A DNA stretch of 25,673 bases, taken from assembly GCA_039798265.1 (NCBI GenBank), contig JBDKGH010000093.1:1-25673 (forward strand). Reading direction: 5' to 3'. This document shows, piece by piece, positions 1-8,581 of this stretch. The number at the start of each line of letters is the position of its first letter. Position 1 is the stretch's first letter. The position numbers and the translations under genes were made by a program. The notes under the pieces are model-generated. The model made no database searches. It saw only the letters and a program-made list of their open reading frames with translations, and was not told where the DNA came from. Source of the stretch: JBDKGH01 sp039798265 (lineage in GTDB: Bacteria > Bacteroidota > Bacteroidia > Flavobacteriales_D > Sanyastnellaceae).

Positions 1-804
1 ATCATCGCCGGAACAGAGGAATTATTAGCCGAGTTGGATAAACACGGTGTGCATATTCGCTCAACCGGAGGCGAAACGGCTGATGTGGGCGATCTTGTTC
101 GTACCATTATTGTCGATAGTACTGTGGTGTGCCGAATGCGCCGCGATCAAGTGATTGACAATGCTAATATCGCCGCAGGTCAAGTGATAGTGGGTTTAGC
201 TTCATTTGGTCAAGCGGTATATGAATCGGAATACAATGGCGGTATGGGAAGCAATGGCTTAACCTCTGCACGTCATGATGTGTTTTATAAAGAATTAGCC
301 AAGCGCTATCCTGAAAGTTATGATGCATCGATTCCTGAGAGTTTAGTTTATGCAGGCACTTATGCATTGACAGATCCGGTGCAAGATGCGCCTCTTGATG
401 CGGGTAAAATGGTTCTTTCGCCCACCCGCACATACGCTCCAGTAATGAAAGCTATTTTTGATCAGTGCAGAGAAGAGATCAAAGGCATGGTGCACTGCAG
501 CGGTGGCGGACAAACCAAAGTCCTTCATTTCGTTGATCAGGTTCATGTTATCAAGGATAATCTCTTTGCGACACCACCATTGTTCCGCATGATTCAAGAA
601 GAATCAAAAACAGAATGGAAGGAAATGTATAAGGTGTTCAATATGGGGCATCGTATGGAAATCTACACCAATGAAAAAGCTGCGGTTGAAATGATCGCAT
701 TAGCTCAATCGATGGGTATAGAAGCTCAGATTATTGGCAGGGTAGAAAAAGCTTCCGAGAAAAAACTCACCATCATAAGTGAGCACGGAACATTTGAATA
801 TTGA
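1..804 (+). CDS. purM: Phosphoribosylformylglycinamidine cyclo-ligase (AIR synthetase), 5'-truncated
   Basis: PurM makes aminoimidazole ribotide from formylglycinamidine ribotide with ATP, the fifth step of de novo purine synthesis in the cytoplasm. The reading frame is open from base 1, so the N-terminus lies outside the window; 267 residues remain before the TGA. The visible part has the STGGETADVGDL stretch of the ATP-binding/dimer half, the NIAAGQVIVGLASFGQA segment at the domain junction, and a C-terminal AIRS-C domain with a glycine-rich HCSGGGQTKV motif followed by an FNMGHRMEIY stretch. These resemble the Bacteroidota form of PurM, which is longer than the enterobacterial one (family knowledge from memory). 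prfA follows after 19 nt and pyrF after that, so the three are probably one operon. A TTG at 34 is an internal codon, not the start. Confidence 0.93.
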   Translation: MIAGTEELLAELDKHGVHIRSTGGETADVGDLVRTIIVDSTVVCRMRRDQVIDNANIAAGQVIVGLASFGQAVYESEYNGGMGSNGLTSARHDVFYKELAKRYPESYDASIPESLVYAGTYALTDPVQDAPLDAGKMVLSPTRTYAPVMKAIFDQCREEIKGMVHCSGGGQTKVLHFVDQVHVIKDNLFATPPLFRMIQEESKTEWKEMYKVFNMGHRMEIYTNEKAAVEMIALAQSMGIEAQIIGRVEKASEKKLTIISEHGTFEY

Positions 805-823
805 TTGAAGAGGTAAGAGAGTT

Positions 824-1900
824 ATGAATTTATTAGAAAAACTATCAGCTATTGCTGATCGACATAGTGAAGTAGGGAAGTCGATTACCGACCCCGATAT
901 TATTTCGGATATGAAGCGATATCCTGTATTGATGCGTGAATACAAGGAACTAACTGCATATGTAGACATGTTCAATGCTTATTCGAAAGCATTAAAGGAT
1001 CTTGCTGCTGCGAAAGAAATTTTATATGGTCAAGAAGACGCTGACTTGAAAGAGTTGGCTCAGGAAGAATATGATCAATTGACTCCTGCCATTGAAAAGA
1101 TGGAAGAGGAGATCAAGTATATGTTGATTCCGAAAGATCCTGAAGATACGAAAAACTGTATCGTTGAAATACGAGCTGGAACCGGTGGTGATGAGGCTTC
1201 TATTTTCGCTGGAGATCTTTATCGTATGTACACCCGCTACATTGCGGATAAAGGATGGAAGTTCGAAATTTTGACAGTGAATGAAGGTACCATGGGAGGC
1301 TACAAAGAAGTATCCTTCGAAGTGCATGGGGAAGATGTTTATGGAACCTTGAAGTTTGAAAGTGGCGTGCACCGAGTGCAACGTGTTCCTGAAACAGAAG
1401 CTCAAGGTCGTGTGCATACCTCTGCTGCTACTGTGGCCGTTTTGCCAGAGGCGGAAGAATTTGATGTGGTGATTAATCCTGCCGACATTCAACGTGATAC
1501 GTATCGCGCAAGCGGAGCGGGTGGACAGCACGTAAACAAAACAGAATCTGCGGTGCGATTAACGCACGTTCCAACTGGTGTTATTGTGGCTTGCCAAGAA
1601 GGACGCTCACAACATGAAAACCAAGAAAAGGCCATGACGATGCTACGCACTCGCATCTTCGAGGCGGAAGTTATGCGCCGTCAAGAGGAAAGAGCAAGCA
1701 TGCGAAAATCGTTGGTGAGCACCGGAGACCGTAGTGCGAAAATTCGCACCTACAATTTTCCACAAGGTCGTATGACCGATCACCGAATTGGTTTGACCTT
1801 ATATAATCTCGATGCTGTAATGAACGGTGAGATTGAGGAAATCATTGACGCCTTGAAATTGGCCGAAAACGCTGAGAAATTAAAAGAAGGTAACGCTTAA
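824..1900 (+). CDS. prfA: Peptide chain release factor 1
   Basis: RF1 recognises UAA and UAG stop codons in the ribosomal A site and triggers release of the finished protein. The product is 358 residues, the normal length. The catalytic GGQ lies at residues 233-235 in the context GAGGQHVNK, and the RAGTGGDEA stretch of the class I family is near residue 117. The codon-recognition tripeptide is P189-E190-T191, inside RVPETEAQGR, where E. coli has PAT; the P-x-T frame marks it as RF1 and not RF2 (SPF). The C-terminal RTYNFPQGRMTDHRIG motif is intact. It starts with ATG 19 nt after purM and ends 9 nt before pyrF, which fits cotranscription. Identity is very secure. Confidence 0.97.
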   Translation: MNLLEKLSAIADRHSEVGKSITDPDIISDMKRYPVLMREYKELTAYVDMFNAYSKALKDLAAAKEILYGQEDADLKELAQEEYDQLTPAIEKMEEEIKYMLIPKDPEDTKNCIVEIRAGTGGDEASIFAGDLYRMYTRYIADKGWKFEILTVNEGTMGGYKEVSFEVHGEDVYGTLKFESGVHRVQRVPETEAQGRVHTSAATVAVLPEAEEFDVVINPADIQRDTYRASGAGGQHVNKTESAVRLTHVPTGVIVACQEGRSQHENQEKAMTMLRTRIFEAEVMRRQEERASMRKSLVSTGDRSAKIRTYNFPQGRMTDHRIGLTLYNLDAVMNGEIEEIIDALKLAENAEKLKEGNA

Positions 1901-1909
1901 TAGAAAGTC

Positions 1910-2707
1910 ATGAAACGCGCTGAATTAGTAAACCATATTTTCTCCAAAAAATCATATCTCTGCGTAGGACTCGATTCAGATCCGAAGAAGATTCCCGCGG
2001 GAATGGATTTGTTGGATTTTAATAAGGCCATCATTGATGCCACTAGAGATGTTGCCGTGGCCTATAAACCGAATATTGCCTTTTATGAAGTACTTGGCAC
2101 CAAAGGTTGGGACATATTAGAAAAAACGGCCGAGTACATCGGTAATGACCATTTTACCATCGCTGATGCTAAAAGAGGGGATATCGGAAATACTTCTACG
2201 TATTACGCAGAAACTTTTTTCAATACCTATGCTTTCGATTCCATTACCGTGGCTCCGTACATGGGTAAGGATAGTGTAGAGCCTTTCCTACAGTTTGAAG
2301 GAAAATGGGCCATCGTACTCGCTCTCACCTCTAATCCAGGGGCTTTGAATTTTCAAACCTTAGAAAGTAATGGAGAACAACTTTTTCAGCATGTATTGCG
2401 CACTACCGCCCAGTGGGGAAGTGCGGAGAACACCATGTTTGTAGTAGGCGCTACCCGAGGTGAAGCTTTTGCTGACGTTAGAGCTATTGTTCCCGATCAT
2501 TTTTTATTGGTACCAGGCGTGGGTGCTCAAGGTGGCAGCCTATCAGATGTTGCCAAGTATGGAATGAATAAAGAGGTAGGCCTGTTGGTGAACGCCTCAC
2601 GATCTATTTTATACGCCTCTTCTGGTTCTGATTTTGCTCAAAAAGCAAAAGAAGAAGCGCAACATATTCAGCGCGAAATGGAATTGACCATGGCGCACTT
2701 GTTCTGA
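1910..2707 (+). CDS. pyrF: Orotidine 5'-phosphate decarboxylase, long form
   Basis: This enzyme decarboxylates OMP to UMP, the last step of de novo pyrimidine synthesis, in the cytoplasm. The 265-residue product begins with a VGLDSDP strand carrying a substrate-binding aspartate. The catalytic motif is DAKRGDI at residues 86-92, with Asp86, Lys88 and Asp91 as the expected charge network. The later VPGVGAQGG segment is the phosphate-binding loop. The length and the IPAGMDLLDFN region match the long 'type 2' PyrF found in Bacteroidota and mycobacteria, not the ~235-residue E. coli type. It follows prfA by 9 nt and ends just before a bidirectional terminator, so it is probably the last gene of a purM-prfA-pyrF unit. 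Confidence 0.95.
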   Translation: MKRAELVNHIFSKKSYLCVGLDSDPKKIPAGMDLLDFNKAIIDATRDVAVAYKPNIAFYEVLGTKGWDILEKTAEYIGNDHFTIADAKRGDIGNTSTYYAETFFNTYAFDSITVAPYMGKDSVEPFLQFEGKWAIVLALTSNPGALNFQTLESNGEQLFQHVLRTTAQWGSAENTMFVVGATRGEAFADVRAIVPDHFLLVPGVGAQGGSLSDVAKYGMNKEVGLLVNASRSILYASSGSDFAQKAKEEAQHIQREMELTMAHLF

Positions 2708-2726
2708 AATGAAATCAACCGAAAAT

Positions 2727-2755
2727 AAAAAATCCCGCGATGTGCGGGATTTTTT
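2727..2755. terminator. Bidirectional rho-independent terminator
   Basis: A stem of ATCCCGC (2732-2738) and GCGGGAT (2744-2750) closes a 5-nt loop. It is extended by A's on the left and T's on the right, so both strands show a GC-rich hairpin followed by a U run. It sits between the convergent pyrF (+) and glycosyltransferase (-) genes and can serve both. Confidence 0.9.
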
Positions 2756-2775
2756 TTGAATATACTTTCTCTTTC

Positions 2776-4254
2776 TTAGTTCTGATTGGCGTGTTTGATA
2801 CTATAGAAGGTAACAAACAAGTATCCCATGGTCAACATGAAGTGAAAAGGAAATAATCCGAAATCACGATAATCAAACGCTAGGTAAATACCAAATCCAA
2901 AGTAACAAGCCATTAAGGCTTCCGCAATCGTCAACGGAGCGATCTTCGCTGCACGGTATTTTTTGTCCACCCACGTTCCTTGTTTTCCTGTTGAAATGGC
3001 AAACTTAGGCGTACGCACGAAAGCTGATTTCTTTCCGGTGAATCCTTCAATTACGGCAACGGCATTGTGCAATGAAAGTCCCATACTTACGGACAAAAAC
3101 ATCGGGAAGTCAAAGACGAAGCGCCCGAGTTTGGTGAAGAATGGCGCAGGTGGGCGAGATACCCAATAGAAGTATCCGAGAATAAAAAAGCCTATCAAAA
3201 ACACTGATGCGATTAAGAAGATGACGCTGTATTCTGGATAGTGTTTTTTAATGATAAGCATCGGTACGGAGAGCAATGATGTTCCCAAAATGCTAAGGAA
3301 AACCACGCTATTCATCAAGTGAAATGCTCCGTGTATTTTATTGCCCAAGGTGATGTGTTTGGCACCCATTACCTTGCCCAAGTTTTTAACGGTACACTCT
3401 GCTGCCCCTTTGGTCCAACGGAATTGTTGAGCTTTTAAAGCATTCATTTCTGCGGGCAATTCGGCTGGTGAACCAATCTCGGGGAGATAGATGAACTCCC
3501 AATTTTTCAATTGAGCTCGGTAACTCAAGTCCAGGTCTTCTGTGATCGTATCACTCTGCCATCCGCCAGCATCATAAATGGTTGCTTTTCTCCATACACC
3601 CGCAGTACCGTTGAAGTTGATGAAGTGATTGGCGGAGTTACGTCCCATCTGCTCAACAGTAAAGTGTGCATCTAATCCAAATGCTTGCAAACGGGTAATG
3701 AGAGAATAATCTTCGTTTAAGTGCTCCCAACGGGTTTGTACCACACCTACGCGGTCGTGAACAAAGAAGTAAGGGATAGTCTGACGCAAAAAGTCTGGAC
3801 GAGGAACGAAGTCAGCGTCGAATATGGCTGTGTAATCGCCCTTGGAAATGTCGAGTCCATAGGCCAAGGCACCCGCTTTAAATCCTACTCTATTCGGGCG
3901 GCGAATATGCTGAATATCGAAACCTAATTTTTGTTTTTCTGCAATAATGCGAGCAGCTAGTTCTACCGACTCGTCATTACCATCATCCAACACTTGGATT
4001 TCCATTTTGTCTTTCGGATAGTCGAATGCACAAACGGATTCTATCAATCGCTCTATAACGTAAAGCTCATTGAATACGGGAAGTTGAATGGTCACTACAG
4101 GCCACTCATTGTCTTTCAACTCAGGCTTTACAAGCTTCTTCTTGCGCCCGCGCACGTAGCGCAGTGCTAAGTTGAATTGCACAAGCGAATAAGTGAAAAT
4201 GAACAATAAGAAAAAGCCGTAAATGGCTATGGCGGTTACTGCAAGAGCTTTCAC
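2776..4254 (-). CDS. Membrane-bound family 2 glycosyltransferase (cellulose-synthase-like)
   Basis: This is a processive-type GT2 enzyme expected to use a nucleotide-sugar in the cytoplasm and to make or export a glycan across the inner membrane. The product and sugar cannot be told. Of 492 residues, the first ~28 form a transmembrane helix. The GT-A domain has QLPVFNE near 57, a DDG nucleotide-binding motif at 90-92, DAD at 146-148, TED at 238-240 and QQFRW at 276-280, that is the D,D,D,QxxRW signature of BcsA/CslA-like enzymes. At least four more hydrophobic segments follow from about 308 to the end. There is no PilZ domain. The only sensible start is GTG at 4254: no ATG occurs in frame upstream before a stop at 4312-4314, and the first internal Met falls after the N-terminal helix. 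A compound palindrome (4261-4320) ends 6 nt before this start. The gene upstream stops at 4348. Confidence 0.9.
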   Translation of the reverse strand: MKALAVTAIAIYGFFLLFIFTYSLVQFNLALRYVRGRKKKLVKPELKDNEWPVVTIQLPVFNELYVIERLIESVCAFDYPKDKMEIQVLDDGNDESVELAARIIAEKQKLGFDIQHIRRPNRVGFKAGALAYGLDISKGDYTAIFDADFVPRPDFLRQTIPYFFVHDRVGVVQTRWEHLNEDYSLITRLQAFGLDAHFTVEQMGRNSANHFINFNGTAGVWRKATIYDAGGWQSDTITEDLDLSYRAQLKNWEFIYLPEIGSPAELPAEMNALKAQQFRWTKGAAECTVKNLGKVMGAKHITLGNKIHGAFHLMNSVVFLSILGTSLLSVPMLIIKKHYPEYSVIFLIASVFLIGFFILGYFYWVSRPPAPFFTKLGRFVFDFPMFLSVSMGLSLHNAVAVIEGFTGKKSAFVRTPKFAISTGKQGTWVDKKYRAAKIAPLTIAEALMACYFGFGIYLAFDYRDFGLFPFHFMLTMGYLFVTFYSIKHANQN

Positions 4255-4260
4255 AGGGTA

Positions 4261-4320
4261 ATTGGTTAAAAATCGGTTACAGGGGGCTAAAATAAGCCTT
4301 GATAACCAATTTCAACCGAT
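4261..4320. promoter_or_regulatory. Compound palindrome upstream of the GT2 start
   Basis: Four related 8-mers lie in this 60-bp stretch: ATTGGTTA (4261-4268) and ATCGGTTA (4272-4279) on the left, TAACCAAT (4303-4310) and CAACCGAT (4313-4320) on the right. The left pair is 11 bp apart and the right pair 10 bp apart, about one helical turn. A small hairpin GGCT(4285-4288)/AGCC(4295-4298) is near the centre. The whole could fold as one long imperfect hairpin in the mRNA leader or bind a dimeric regulator. Function is inferred. Confidence 0.5.
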
Positions 4321-4347
4321 AGGCCCAATAATGTTTTCAGCCCTTGT

Positions 4348-4944
4348 TCATTGTTCTATGCGAAAATCTTCCATACGCACTTTGCCAAAGTCCTGAGCTG
4401 TGCGCACTGTAGACGTGAAGTCCGTGTCATAGATTAACTCATCGTTCTTTTCTCCAATCAATTTGAACGAGGTACTGGCATCTTCTTCGAGGTAAAATTC
4501 ATTACCGCTTCGGAAAAAGGTCAAATTGCGCGTCCAGCGCCAGTTACTTCCGCCATAGTGATAGATTTTAAAGCCGTGGGGCACCAGTTCAATTCCTGAA
4601 TATGGGTCGCCCCAAATGCCTCCGCATCCTAAACAATAAACTAAGTTATCTGCGCGGTGAACTTGATAAAGTTGACTATTCACGTCGGAGTACAAAACTA
4701 TTACGGGACGTGTAGTTTCAATGCCAATTGCAGCTAACGAATCCTCATTCGATTTTTTCAAAACAATGACCCAATCTTTTCGCCAATCGCCATTTAAGTC
4801 GCCAGAAACCGAATCGAGTAGGGCATAACCTTGAGGTATAAATGCTTCAATTTGTGTAGTAGGTAGAGTTGAAGCTACCAGCTGTTTAGAAGAAAAAAGA
4901 AGTCCGCTCAAACAAAGAATTGCAAATTGAAAAATTGTGTTCAT
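4348..4944 (-). CDS. Small secreted protein with an FG-GAP-like Asp motif and a CxxCGG motif
   Basis: I recognise no named family. The 198-residue product has a signal peptide over about the first 25 residues. A calcium-loop-like DLNGDWRKD (residues 49-57) is followed by a beta strand, as in an FG-GAP repeat. Further on are CLGCGGIWGDPYSG (two cysteines at 104 and 107) and HYGGSNWRWT, a pattern I remember from uncharacterised secreted proteins of several phyla. It is probably periplasmic or secreted; any binding role is a guess. The start is ATG at 4944; a TTG one codon earlier would add only one residue. It lies 19 nt downstream of the esterase gene, in the same direction, so it is likely the last gene of that operon. 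There is no T9SS sorting domain. Confidence 0.75.
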   Translation of the reverse strand: MNTIFQFAILCLSGLLFSSKQLVASTLPTTQIEAFIPQGYALLDSVSGDLNGDWRKDWVIVLKKSNEDSLAAIGIETTRPVIVLYSDVNSQLYQVHRADNLVYCLGCGGIWGDPYSGIELVPHGFKIYHYGGSNWRWTRNLTFFRSGNEFYLEEDASTSFKLIGEKNDELIYDTDFTSTVRTAQDFGKVRMEDFRIEQ

Positions 4945-4963
4945 CAATGTGCTTGGATTAAAA

Positions 4964-5941
4964 TTAATTGATTAATCCGAAATCTTTCGCGATAAGATAG
5001 GTGCTGAAAAAGCTCATTTTTTTGGTGAACATTCCTGGTTTTCCTCCTTGGTCAGTGCCTGTTCCAGGATTAATCGGAATAATATGTCCACTGTCGAGTA
5101 TTTCATAGTATTTCACCTGCCAATCGCCTTTGGGATCAACATAGGTGTACAGGTTGAGATCTGTATGTGGAAGCATTGGCATCTGCGACTGTGGGGCGGG
5201 CATACAACTGTGAAGGCCAGTCCAGGCTAAAACATTGGCTCTTGCATAACCGGGATTGACGGTGTTATCTGTTGCACCGTGCATTACAATTAATTTAGGA
5301 TACGACTCTCGGTACTCTGGATTAAGTGATTTTATTTCGCTTACCCAACTTTCTTGAGAGCGTTCTTTAACCGCGGTGGTCATGTTTACGAGGTCTGACA
5401 TTTTCTCGGCTGAGCCATAGGGAACGCCGCCTATACAGGCTCCTGCATCAAAATAAGAAGGATGATTAGCCATAAGCGCCATCGTCATAGCTCCTCCCGC
5501 TGATACCCCATACACATAAACTTGTGCGGGATCGAATGGGCCGTTTTCTAATGCATAATCGATCATTTGTATGATGGAGGCCAACTCACCATTATCGCCT
5601 TGTTGATCTTCTTTATTGAACCAATTAAAACAAAAGGTGGGGTTATTACTGATTTCTTGCTCGGGTACCAATAGACCAAACTCGTGCATAACAGCGAGAT
5701 CTAGCCAACCTGTTTCTTTCGCAAAATTGCCTGATCGCTGAGAGCAGCCATGAAGAGCAACCACCAAAGGAAGTTTTCCTTTGGCTTCGGCGGGCTGGTA
5801 AAACCACATGGACAATTCTCCTGGATTACTTCCAAAGCCTTTGATTTGCGCTAGTTTGGCTTGTCCGCATGCTGAAGAGGAGAGGACAAGGTTAATGAAG
5901 CCAATAAAAATGGCGGTAATGAAATGAGATGTTCTTTTCAT
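4964..5941 (-). CDS. Secreted esterase of the PHB depolymerase / feruloyl esterase type
   Basis: This is an alpha/beta-hydrolase expected to cleave ester bonds of a polymer or acetylated/feruloylated polysaccharide outside the cytoplasm. The 325-residue protein starts with a signal peptide (about residues 1-26). The oxyanion-side motif LHGCSQ is at 63-68, the nucleophile Ser147 sits in YGVSAGG, the likely acid is Asp225 in HGATDNTVNP, and the base is His286 in SGHIIPI. This set and its spacing match the Esterase_phd family; the real substrate is not shown. A Cys25 near the signal end lacks a good lipobox, so a free secreted form is more likely than a lipoprotein. The ATG at 5941 lies only 4 nt after the stop codon of the FG-GAP gene, so translation is probably coupled. 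There is no T9SS sorting domain. Confidence 0.9.
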   Translation of the reverse strand: MKRTSHFITAIFIGFINLVLSSSACGQAKLAQIKGFGSNPGELSMWFYQPAEAKGKLPLVVALHGCSQRSGNFAKETGWLDLAVMHEFGLLVPEQEISNNPTFCFNWFNKEDQQGDNGELASIIQMIDYALENGPFDPAQVYVYGVSAGGAMTMALMANHPSYFDAGACIGGVPYGSAEKMSDLVNMTTAVKERSQESWVSEIKSLNPEYRESYPKLIVMHGATDNTVNPGYARANVLAWTGLHSCMPAPQSQMPMLPHTDLNLYTYVDPKGDWQVKYYEILDSGHIIPINPGTGTDQGGKPGMFTKKMSFFSTYLIAKDFGLIN

Positions 5942-5945
5942 AGAA

Positions 5946-8519
5946 TTAATGCTCGATCAACAAAGGAACGGAATGTATTCCATTGCTCGTGTGAACATTT
6001 ACAAAATAGGTGCCGCTTGTCCAATCACTCACATCCACGATCCATTTCGAAGGTGTGTAGGATTGTTTTTCTGCGATTTTTTTGCCTAACACATCGGTAA
6101 TGATGATGAATTCATATTGCGCACCGTTGGCATCTATGGTAAGCACACTAGAAGTCGGGTTGGGGTATAAAGAGATCGGAAGTGATTGGAGAGAAGACAC
6201 ATTAAGATCTATAATGCTCGTGCTGGCTTCAATAACACAGCCGTTGCTATCCGTTACAATACAACTATAACTTCCTTGTGCTAAGTTCTCCGCTAAATCA
6301 TCTTCATCGCCATTGCTCCATAGGTAGGTGTATGGTTCTGTTCCTCCGGAAACCACGACGGAAGAACTTCCATTCGGACCATCAAAAGCATTGTAGGCAG
6401 AAATTTCTATGCTGAGCGCATTCGGCTCGGTAATTTCAAAAGGAAGGGTAACGCTGCAAAGATTTTCATCAGTGAAGGTCACGGTATAGCTTCCTGCGGG
6501 AAGGGCATTTGGATTATTAACTCCCCAGTCGATGATTGTATTTCCTGTACCACCGTTTACGATAAGAGATGCAATACCCGAAGCTTCGCCATTACATAAA
6601 ACACCTTGGACGCTTAACTCTCCAAAAAGAGGAAGCGGATCGATCAATTCAACTTCACCGTTTGCCGTGCATCCGTTGCTATCCATGAGGGAGTAAGTGT
6701 ATACTCCAGCTCCCAAATCAACGCGCGAAACATCAGTGGATTCATCTCCCCAAATAACGGAGTTGATGCTCCCATCTACAATGGAAAGGGCAATAGTCCC
6801 ATTTAATTGATTGGCGCATAAAGGCGACTGGAAGTTAACGGAAACGACAGGATGCTCAAATGACGAAATGCTTATTTCCCCCGTTAGGGTATAGCCATTT
6901 TGATCAGTAACCGTTACCGTGTAATTGCCGCTGGTAGATACCGAACGGTAGCGGTCCGTTGAGCCATTATCCCAAAGATAAGTGAGGTATTCCCCAGCGT
7001 CGAGTGTAGCACTTTGATCGCCACAAATCACCGGTAAAGAACTTGAAATAATAACCGATGTATTTTGTCCTTCGATGTATGAATAGTCTTGATTAGCGGG
7101 AAGGTTGTACACTTTTTCTACCAAGCCTCTTGGCCAATGAATGATCAAACTATCCACCTGTGTTGCAGAGGCAAGTCCTACAATTTCATATTGTGAATCT
7201 TGACTGAGATAGGCTTCACCGCAATGAGTAACACGAATATACTTTTTGCCTTCTGCCCAAACTTCGAAGTAAGTGCCTACCGCATCTCGATTAGAATGTG
7301 TTCCTTGGAAACCAAATTTCACCCAATTGTTTTCATTCGGAATTCCTTGAAAAAGCTGAAAATTACTTCCCGTTTTTGTAACGGTGAAATCATAAAATCC
7401 GTCGTTGTTAAAATCACCTTTTGAGGAGGAATAAGTGAAGGTTTCGTCAAAAGCAAATTCTGAGAAGTTGGCTTCTGTAAAGGTGCCATTCCCATTATTG
7501 AGGTAGAAAAAATCTCGATTTAAAAGATTGGTAGCTGTGGTAATGTGCAAGTCTTCCCATGTGTCGTTATTGTAATCTATCCACAAAGCTCCCCAGCAAA
7601 ATGAGCCAACTGTTAATCCCGCATCGCTTGCTACGTCGGTAAATTGACCGTTGTTGTTTTGCAAAAGCACATTTCCAGTTATGTCATTGGTCGTGTATAA
7701 ATCCCAATCGCCATCGTGATCATAATCGCTCCATGAATTACTCATCGATTGTATTTCGATGCCTGATCCATTGAGGTCACTCACGTCGGTAAAGGTGCCG
7801 TCGCCGTTATTTAGGTACATGGCATTCCCTCCATCAAGTTCTGAAATGAGGTAAAGATCTAACCAACCATCCATATTGAGATCGATCCAAACGGGTTGGA
7901 AATTTTCTCGTGATCCATCGCTAACACCGGCCATAACAGCTACTTCGTCAAAGCCTCCATTGCCATTATTATGGCAGAGGTAGTTGAGGATGGGGCCACC
8001 AAGTCCACTCGTTTGTGGTGTGTTCAATGTACAGAAATAAGCATCTAAAAATCCGTCTCGGTCATAATCGCCCCATGCACAACCGTAAATATTGGTGCCG
8101 GAAATACTGGGTATTCTGAGTGAGTCGGTAATGTTCGTCATTACAAAGTTGCCTTCGTTTCGGAAAAAACGACTGCTGTTTCCACGCTTGCAAGTCATCA
8201 AATCACTATCACCATCGTTATCAAAGTCGACCCAAATAACAGATTTAATGTCCGTTGTATTGGGAACAATTTCCATACGAACAAAGCCATTGCCCGTATT
8301 GCGATAGCAGACTACAGAATCGTTACGAACCGCATAGGTCAAATCATCCAGCCCGTCTTTATTAAAATCATAAAAGGAACATCCACTTCCTTGAACAATG
8401 ACTCCTGAAGGAAAAACATTGATGTTATATAAGCTGGTAACATCAGTAAATCCTTGGGCTAAAAGGAGCTTGGCCAAAAGAGAAAGTGCGAATGTGATAT
8501 GGATTCCTTTTTTGATCAT
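5946..8519 (-). CDS. Seven-repeat FG-GAP/VCBS protein with ASPIC/UnbV domain, SprB-like repeats and T9SS sorting domain
   Basis: This is a large surface or secreted protein of 857 residues, probably binding a ligand or polymer. Residues 1-21 are a signal peptide. Seven calcium-loop motifs of the DxNxDGxxD kind lie near 51, 98, 151, 213, 265, 315 and 369, which suits one seven-bladed beta-propeller. Residues ~404-470 match the ASPIC/UnbV domain (GTHSNRDAVGTYFEV, then SLIIHWPRG), as in CRTAC1-like proteins. Then come an Ig-like segment (~485-550) and three SprB-like repeats (~560-770) with the pattern 'YTVTFTDENLC / YSCIVTDSNGC'. The C-terminus from ~783 (LYPNPTSSVLTID, then GTYFVNV) is a type A T9SS sorting domain, so it is likely exported through the outer membrane and cleaved or anchored there. 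It heads a tight unit with the esterase (4 nt) and the 198-residue protein. The 62-bp upstream gap shows no strong promoter. Confidence 0.92.
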   Translation of the reverse strand: MIKKGIHITFALSLLAKLLLAQGFTDVTSLYNINVFPSGVIVQGSGCSFYDFNKDGLDDLTYAVRNDSVVCYRNTGNGFVRMEIVPNTTDIKSVIWVDFDNDGDSDLMTCKRGNSSRFFRNEGNFVMTNITDSLRIPSISGTNIYGCAWGDYDRDGFLDAYFCTLNTPQTSGLGGPILNYLCHNNGNGGFDEVAVMAGVSDGSRENFQPVWIDLNMDGWLDLYLISELDGGNAMYLNNGDGTFTDVSDLNGSGIEIQSMSNSWSDYDHDGDWDLYTTNDITGNVLLQNNNGQFTDVASDAGLTVGSFCWGALWIDYNNDTWEDLHITTATNLLNRDFFYLNNGNGTFTEANFSEFAFDETFTYSSSKGDFNNDGFYDFTVTKTGSNFQLFQGIPNENNWVKFGFQGTHSNRDAVGTYFEVWAEGKKYIRVTHCGEAYLSQDSQYEIVGLASATQVDSLIIHWPRGLVEKVYNLPANQDYSYIEGQNTSVIISSSLPVICGDQSATLDAGEYLTYLWDNGSTDRYRSVSTSGNYTVTVTDQNGYTLTGEISISSFEHPVVSVNFQSPLCANQLNGTIALSIVDGSINSVIWGDESTDVSRVDLGAGVYTYSLMDSNGCTANGEVELIDPLPLFGELSVQGVLCNGEASGIASLIVNGGTGNTIIDWGVNNPNALPAGSYTVTFTDENLCSVTLPFEITEPNALSIEISAYNAFDGPNGSSSVVVSGGTEPYTYLWSNGDEDDLAENLAQGSYSCIVTDSNGCVIEASTSIIDLNVSSLQSLPISLYPNPTSSVLTIDANGAQYEFIIITDVLGKKIAEKQSYTPSKWIVDVSDWTSGTYFVNVHTSNGIHSVPLLIEH

Positions 8520-8581
8520 ATATGCTTTTTTGCGTAGAAAACCTATACGTTTTAATTGGTGTAAAGGTTGAAGGAAAGGTG

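Noticed and set aside
1022..1531. 169-codon open frame on the minus strand inside prfA
   Set aside because: It is fully antisense to a well-conserved prfA, has no recognisable motif and a composition rich in His/Phe/Ser typical of a shadow frame.
5866..5869. Lipoprotein signal at Cys25 of the esterase
   Set aside because: The residues before the cysteine (SSA) do not fit a good lipobox, so ordinary signal peptidase cleavage is more likely.
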